Shown here in pieces: positions 6,701-10,004 of a stretch of 10,004 nucleotides of DNA. The translations under genes were made by a program, and so were the position numbers. The notes under the pieces were generated by a model. It saw only the letters and a list, made by a program, of their open reading frames with translations. It made no database searches and was not told the origin of the DNA. This stretch comes from Verrucomicrobiota bacterium (GTDB lineage Bacteria; Verrucomicrobiota; Verrucomicrobiia; Chthoniobacterales; UBA10450), in the NCBI GenBank assembly GCA_003219095.1, contig QHPM01000132.1, forward strand, positions 1-10,004. Direction: 5' to 3'. Every line of letters begins with the position of its first letter. Positions within the stretch are counted from its first letter, which is position 1.

Positions 6701-8281
6701 TTAGCTGCTTGCAAGAATTTTCTCCAAAGCGCGCCGGTCGTACTTACCGTTCGGGTTTAGCGGAAGTCGAGGGAGAACTCGGATTTTTCTTGGTACCATA
6801 TAGGAAGGCAATTTCGTCCGCAGTTGGTTCATGAGAGGCTGCGTATCGAAGCTGTCTGCCTCGAGAAACACTTCAATCCGATCGGCGCTGCTCCCATTCG
6901 GCCATCCGAGCGCAACAATCCCGTCTACTCCAGATAAATTCCTAACTACTGCTTCTACTTCGCCAAGTTCTACTCGGTGACCGAGCACCTTGATCTGATT
7001 ATCTAGTCGACCCAGATAGACCAAAGGTCTGTTAGGTTCGGGACGGCGAACGCGATCTCCTGTTCTATAGTAGAGAGCATCTCGACCTCTGACGGACACA
7101 AACGCCCGTTTTGTCTTTTCTTCGTCGCACCAATAGCCTTTACTTAGTTGTGGACCAGTCATGAGAAGTTCACCTTCACAACCTACCGGCACTTCGCGTA
7201 GGTCTTCATCGACGATCATTGCTTCCATATCTTCAAAGGGCTCGCCGATTGGCACAATGCCTTGCTCGCATTCGGCAGGTGATGTTCGATTATCCCACTG
7301 GTACGAGGTGCAACCGATCGTCAGCTCAGTCGGTCCATAGATATTTTCAATAACCGAATTTGGCGCGGCCGAGCTCCAGTCGCGAACAACCTCTACCGGC
7401 AATGCTTCTCCGCACAATAGACTCAGCCGCAAGCGCGGATACGAACCAGCTTTAAGCTCTCCGAGTCGTCGCATGAATATTGCCGTTGAGGGGACCGAGA
7501 ACCATGCTGTTAATCGCGCCTCGTTTATGAACGCACCCGGCTTAATCATTTGCTTTTGGGTGGGAACGCAGAGGCACGCCCCCCTCGCCCAGGTCACAAA
7601 CAGATCGTGCGCTGATAAATCAAAGGTCAGATCAAATGTCTGCGACAAGCGGTCGCTACTTTCGATTCCATACCGCTTTGTCACATGGTCCACGTAATGC
7701 AGCACGTTCGCGTGAGAAACCATCACGCCCTTTGGTTGGCCGGTGCTGCCCGATGTGAAAAGAAGATACGCTATCGAGTTGACATCAATCTTCCGCGGCT
7801 TCCATTCGGCTGCATCAGCTAGCTCTGCTGCACCAATTACTTGATGTCTGGGCAACTTCTTCGCTAATTCAGTAACGTCATTTCGCTCCGGGCAAATGAC
7901 CACTAATGGAAGCGGAAATTCCGACAATAGTTTGTCCAGTTGCGGCTCGGATTGTGCATCGACGACGAGCGATCGACACATGGATCTCTCCAACATCACC
8001 CTGGTCCTGGCGATAGGAAATGTCGGATTGAGCGGTACGTATCCGTGGCCTGCCAAGAGTGCACCGAGAATTCCGGCGTAGGCGGTTTGCGATCGGTAGG
8101 CGAAAACGGCTGTCAGCGCGACGTCGGCGGTTGGCACCGCCTTAACCACGGTAGCACCAACGCTCTTTGCGCGACGCGCCAGATCCTCATAACTTGTTTC
8201 CCCTCCCCCCACGCTGAGGGCTCCGCGGTCGGAGAACTTCTCGCAGGATCGGAGGAAAGCCGTCACTAGAGTTTGAGGCAT
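6701..8281 (-). CDS. Free-standing amino-acid adenylation enzyme (AMP-binding, DltA/NRPS A-domain type)
   Basis: 526 residues; ATG 8281 follows AAGGAG by 5 bases. The full set of ANL adenylation motifs is present in order: LLFTSGSTGQPKG (173-185, phosphate loop), FDLSAHD (220-226, with D221 at the place where A-domains and DltA bind the substrate amino group), NIYGPTE (313-319), YRTGD (405-409), GRLDNQIKVLGHRVELGEVE (424-443, hinge) and NPNGKYDR (509-516) with the catalytic lysine K513. Length and ending fit a lone A-domain; no condensation, carrier or thioesterase domain is attached. Such enzymes form an aminoacyl-AMP and load it on a separate carrier protein. D221 points to an amino acid rather than a fatty acid; which one cannot be read reliably. 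Its place next to a flippase and glycosyltransferases suggests amino-acid decoration of a glycan (inference). No carrier gene is seen in this window. Confidence 0.88.
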   Translation of the reverse strand: MPQTLVTAFLRSCEKFSDRGALSVGGGETSYEDLARRAKSVGATVVKAVPTADVALTAVFAYRSQTAYAGILGALLAGHGYVPLNPTFPIARTRVMLERSMCRSLVVDAQSEPQLDKLLSEFPLPLVVICPERNDVTELAKKLPRHQVIGAAELADAAEWKPRKIDVNSIAYLLFTSGSTGQPKGVMVSHANVLHYVDHVTKRYGIESSDRLSQTFDLTFDLSAHDLFVTWARGACLCVPTQKQMIKPGAFINEARLTAWFSVPSTAIFMRRLGELKAGSYPRLRLSLLCGEALPVEVVRDWSSAAPNSVIENIYGPTELTIGCTSYQWDNRTSPAECEQGIVPIGEPFEDMEAMIVDEDLREVPVGCEGELLMTGPQLSKGYWCDEEKTKRAFVSVRGRDALYYRTGDRVRRPEPNRPLVYLGRLDNQIKVLGHRVELGEVEAVVRNLSGVDGIVALGWPNGSSADRIEVFLEADSFDTQPLMNQLRTKLPSYMVPRKIRVLPRLPLNPNGKYDRRALEKILASS

Positions 8282-8286
8282 GCTGT

Positions 8287-8292
8287 CTCCTT
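8287..8292 (-). promoter_or_regulatory. Shine-Dalgarno site of the adenylation gene
   Basis: Read on the minus strand this is AAGGAG, 5 bases before ATG 8281. It overlaps the TAA (8291-8293) that ends the upstream glycosyltransferase remnant, so ribosomes finishing there could re-initiate on this gene. Confidence 0.75.
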
Positions 8293-8721
8293 ACTGACTT
8301 GTCGACGAGTGGGCCTCCACCGCAAAATAGTAGCAACGAATCTCGTCAGAGGAAAGCCGCGTCGGATTCCCAACGGAAACGGAGTGAACCATCGTGTTCT
8401 TGTTTAAAGCATATTGTTTGAACACAGCCAAGGCAAAAATTTTCTCTGGCAGGCGATAGAGTTCGTCGGAAATGATGATTACCGAGGTTCGCTCATCAAC
8501 CACGGGCGGGATGATCAGCTTGTAACCAATGTATTTCGAGCGCAGGCGCGGGAGCCAGCGGCGGAAGCCCGTCTCTAATCTCCACCAAGGACCACGCTAG
8601 AGGCGTGAGGTCGGAGGTCAGTAGTGAATCGCGACAGCATTTATTTCAGGAATGAAGCCGGAAATTTCAGCCAAATACTCTGTTCCCATTCCCAGTTCTT
8701 CAAATAAGTTAAGCCAATCAT
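8291..8721 (-). pseudogene. Decayed N-terminal fragment of an exostosin-like glycosyltransferase (GT copy 2)
   Basis: Homologous to GT copy 1 along its length. MIGLTYL matches MIDLSYL, EYLAEISGFIPEINAVAIHY matches EYLAQISSLIPEISAIAIHW, FRRWLPRLRSKYI matches FRRWFPRLRSKYI, and SDELYRLPEKIFALAVFKQY matches SDELYRIPRKVSARAVFKQY. Lesions are visible. One base is missing between the ATG at 8721 and EYLAE (38 bases against 39 in copy 1). A 39-base in-frame insertion (8585-8623) brings in TGA and TAG. The 3' half is gone, with TAA at 8291-8293 after AVEAHSSTSQ. The longest frame left starts at GTG 8503 (70 residues) and is probably not functional. The similarity is that of diverged paralogues rather than a fresh duplication. 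Confidence 0.75.
8585..8623 (-). repeat. 39-base insertion with a small palindrome, inside GT copy 2
   Basis: Absent from the aligned place in GT copy 1 (between His and Trp of its AIHWKSE). It contains CACGC (8593-8597) and GCGTG (8603-8607) around a 5-base loop, then two GAGGTC units 7 bases apart (8607-8612 and 8614-8619). It could be a short palindromic repeat element of the host genome. No second copy is seen in this window. Confidence 0.5.
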
Positions 8722-8787
8722 CAAAAGTTAACTAGATGTCTGGCTCACTGGATAATCGAATGTTGCGCGGATTGTGGTCACGTAAAC

Positions 8788-10004
8788 CTATCCGTCGCGC
8801 CCCGTTAGCTTATACAATGCTCGCGCTGCCCCAAAAATCAGAGATCTGCTGTTTTTCGATAGCATCGCGATCGAAAAACACAGCGCCATGAAAATGGGAC
8901 CACAGACAAACAGCACAGGCAAGGCCTTTACGTCTGGCAACATGCTTCTTCGTAAAGTCCATGTAATCACTCCGGCAGCACAAGCAGGCAAGAAAGCCGA
9001 TAAGAAATTTACGAGTACATCCCAAAAACGAACCGGGCTCTTCTTCGTCGCGTACCAAACATAGGCCCAAAGCAGCCCGACAAAGGTAACGCTGAAGCTC
9101 ACAGCAACGCCTTCCAAGCCCCACCTAATCCCGACGAGGAAACCGGCAACGCATACCGGTGCGGCGATCAGCGCATAGCGAAATTGTTGTTCGGGACGTC
9201 CAAGCGACTGGGATAGCCAGTTTGGCGCAAAAACCATCGCGCCAACCGCCGCCGCCGGTGCGAGCAATTGGAAAACACGCGCTACTTCCAGCCAACGTGG
9301 ACCTAACAAAACCAGGATCAAGTCATGCGCGAAAAAGGCTGAGAAAATCACAATAGGCACGGTCACAAACGATATCGATCCTACAGCTCGCAGAAAGAGT
9401 TTTCGGTACTCCGCCGGATTATTCTGTAGACGACTCAGCCCCGGAAGCAGGACCGACGCCATTGGCTGGTTAACCTGGCTGACTGGTAGCATGAGAAGTC
9501 CATAGGCCCGTGTGTAAATGCCCAACGGAGCTGATCCCAAGACTCGGCCTATTAAGATATTATCGAAATTGCGAGTGAAGTAATTAAGAATGGTGAAACC
9601 AGTGAGGTGGCCGCCAAAACTCAGCATCGGACCTACTCCAACCCTTCTCTGGAAGGCGCCAGGTCTCCATCCGCAACTGGTCCATACGAGGGCACAATAA
9701 ATCATGCTCGTTCCGAACTGCGACCCCACCAATGACCAATAGCCGAAGCCAAATGCGGCCATAACTATAGCCGTCGCGACACCAGAAGTCATCGATACCA
9801 CATCAATTACAGCTGTTGTCTTGAATTGCATTTGTCGGCGCAATAGTGCCTGATGCTGTACCGTTAGACCGCCAAAAATAAAGTTGGCAGATAACACCAG
9901 AGTGATCCAGAGCAACCTCGGCTCGTGATAAAACCAGGCGATAAATGGCGCTAACGAAGCTACCACAAGTGTAACTCCGAGACTCAATGCGCAGTTAATC
10001 CAAA
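8788..10004 (-). CDS. Polysaccharide flippase, Wzx/WzxC type (5' partial)
   Basis: The frame is open to the right edge, so the true start is outside the window; TTG 9987 is internal. About 404 residues are visible, ending at TAG 8788-8790. The chain is largely hydrophobic with many membrane-spanning stretches, such as VTLVVASLAPFIAWFY, VLSANFIFGGL, AVGAMVFAPNW and VCVAGFLVGIRWGL. ALLRRQMQFKTTAVIDVVS followed by FGFGYWSLVGSQFG, and later RNFDNILIGRVLGSAPLGIY, are typical of the WzxC/TuaB branch of polysaccharide-synthesis exporters, usually 470-500 residues, so roughly the first 80-100 are missing. These inner-membrane proteins move lipid-linked sugar units to the periplasmic face. Upstream in the minus-strand operon, it sets the context for the sugar-transfer genes downstream. 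Confidence 0.9.
   Translation of the reverse strand, partial: WINCALSLGVTLVVASLAPFIAWFYHEPRLLWITLVLSANFIFGGLTVQHQALLRRQMQFKTTAVIDVVSMTSGVATAIVMAAFGFGYWSLVGSQFGTSMIYCALVWTSCGWRPGAFQRRVGVGPMLSFGGHLTGFTILNYFTRNFDNILIGRVLGSAPLGIYTRAYGLLMLPVSQVNQPMASVLLPGLSRLQNNPAEYRKLFLRAVGSISFVTVPIVIFSAFFAHDLILVLLGPRWLEVARVFQLLAPAAAVGAMVFAPNWLSQSLGRPEQQFRYALIAAPVCVAGFLVGIRWGLEGVAVSFSVTFVGLLWAYVWYATKKSPVRFWDVLVNFLSAFLPACAAGVITWTLRRSMLPDVKALPVLFVCGPIFMALCFSIAMLSKNSRSLIFGAARALYKLTGRDG

Noticed and set aside
8810..9124. Minus-strand 104-codon frame overlapping the flippase
   Set aside because: It is a shifted frame inside a gene with clear membrane-protein sequence; its translation is Cys/Arg-rich and has no ribosome site.

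Overview
The window looks like chromosomal DNA of a Gram-negative, probably free-living soil or freshwater bacterium of roughly balanced GC content. Large secreted proteins built from kelch repeats, a Pro-Thr linker and an fn3 domain, plus a PQQ-type sugar dehydrogenase carrying a TIG domain, are common in Verrucomicrobiota and Acidobacteriota. That placement is an inference from protein style only, because there is no rRNA or other phylogenetic marker here. No tRNA, rRNA, CRISPR array, transposase or integrase was recognised.

Layout. Positions 1-1178 (+) hold the C-terminal part of a glucose/sorbosone dehydrogenase-like beta-propeller with a terminal IPT/TIG domain. Positions 1292-3549 (+) hold a secreted kelch-propeller protein with a signal peptide, about eleven kelch motifs, a (PT)12 linker and an fn3 domain. 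It is split by a frameshift at about 1723-1732. Positions 3763-4245 (-) encode a thioredoxin-fold lipoprotein-like protein that lacks the CxxC cysteines. Divergent from it, about 4188-5516 (+) encodes an exported protein with a heavy-metal-binding domain (HMBD) and two His-containing beta modules.

From 5680 to the right edge every gene lies on the minus strand and resembles a surface-polysaccharide locus. In transcription order it runs: a Wzx-type flippase (10004-8788, 5' end outside the window), a decayed glycosyltransferase fragment (8721-8291), a free-standing amino-acid-adenylating enzyme (8281-6701), an unexplained stretch (6700-6467), and a frameshifted exostosin-like glycosyltransferase (6466-5680). 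The decayed fragment and the frameshifted gene are recognisable paralogues flanking the adenylation gene.

How the parts fit. The minus-strand genes suggest assembly and export of a glycan, possibly decorated with an amino acid, but two of the four genes are broken and no carrier protein or aminoacyl transferase is visible. The thioredoxin-like and HMBD genes form a small divergent envelope module that may handle metal ions. The sugar dehydrogenase and kelch protein are extracytoplasmic propellers with no clear link to the rest. Three separate genes carry reading-frame lesions, so the region is either eroding or partly affected by sequence error; the 39-base stop-containing insertion in the 8.6 kb fragment argues for real decay there.
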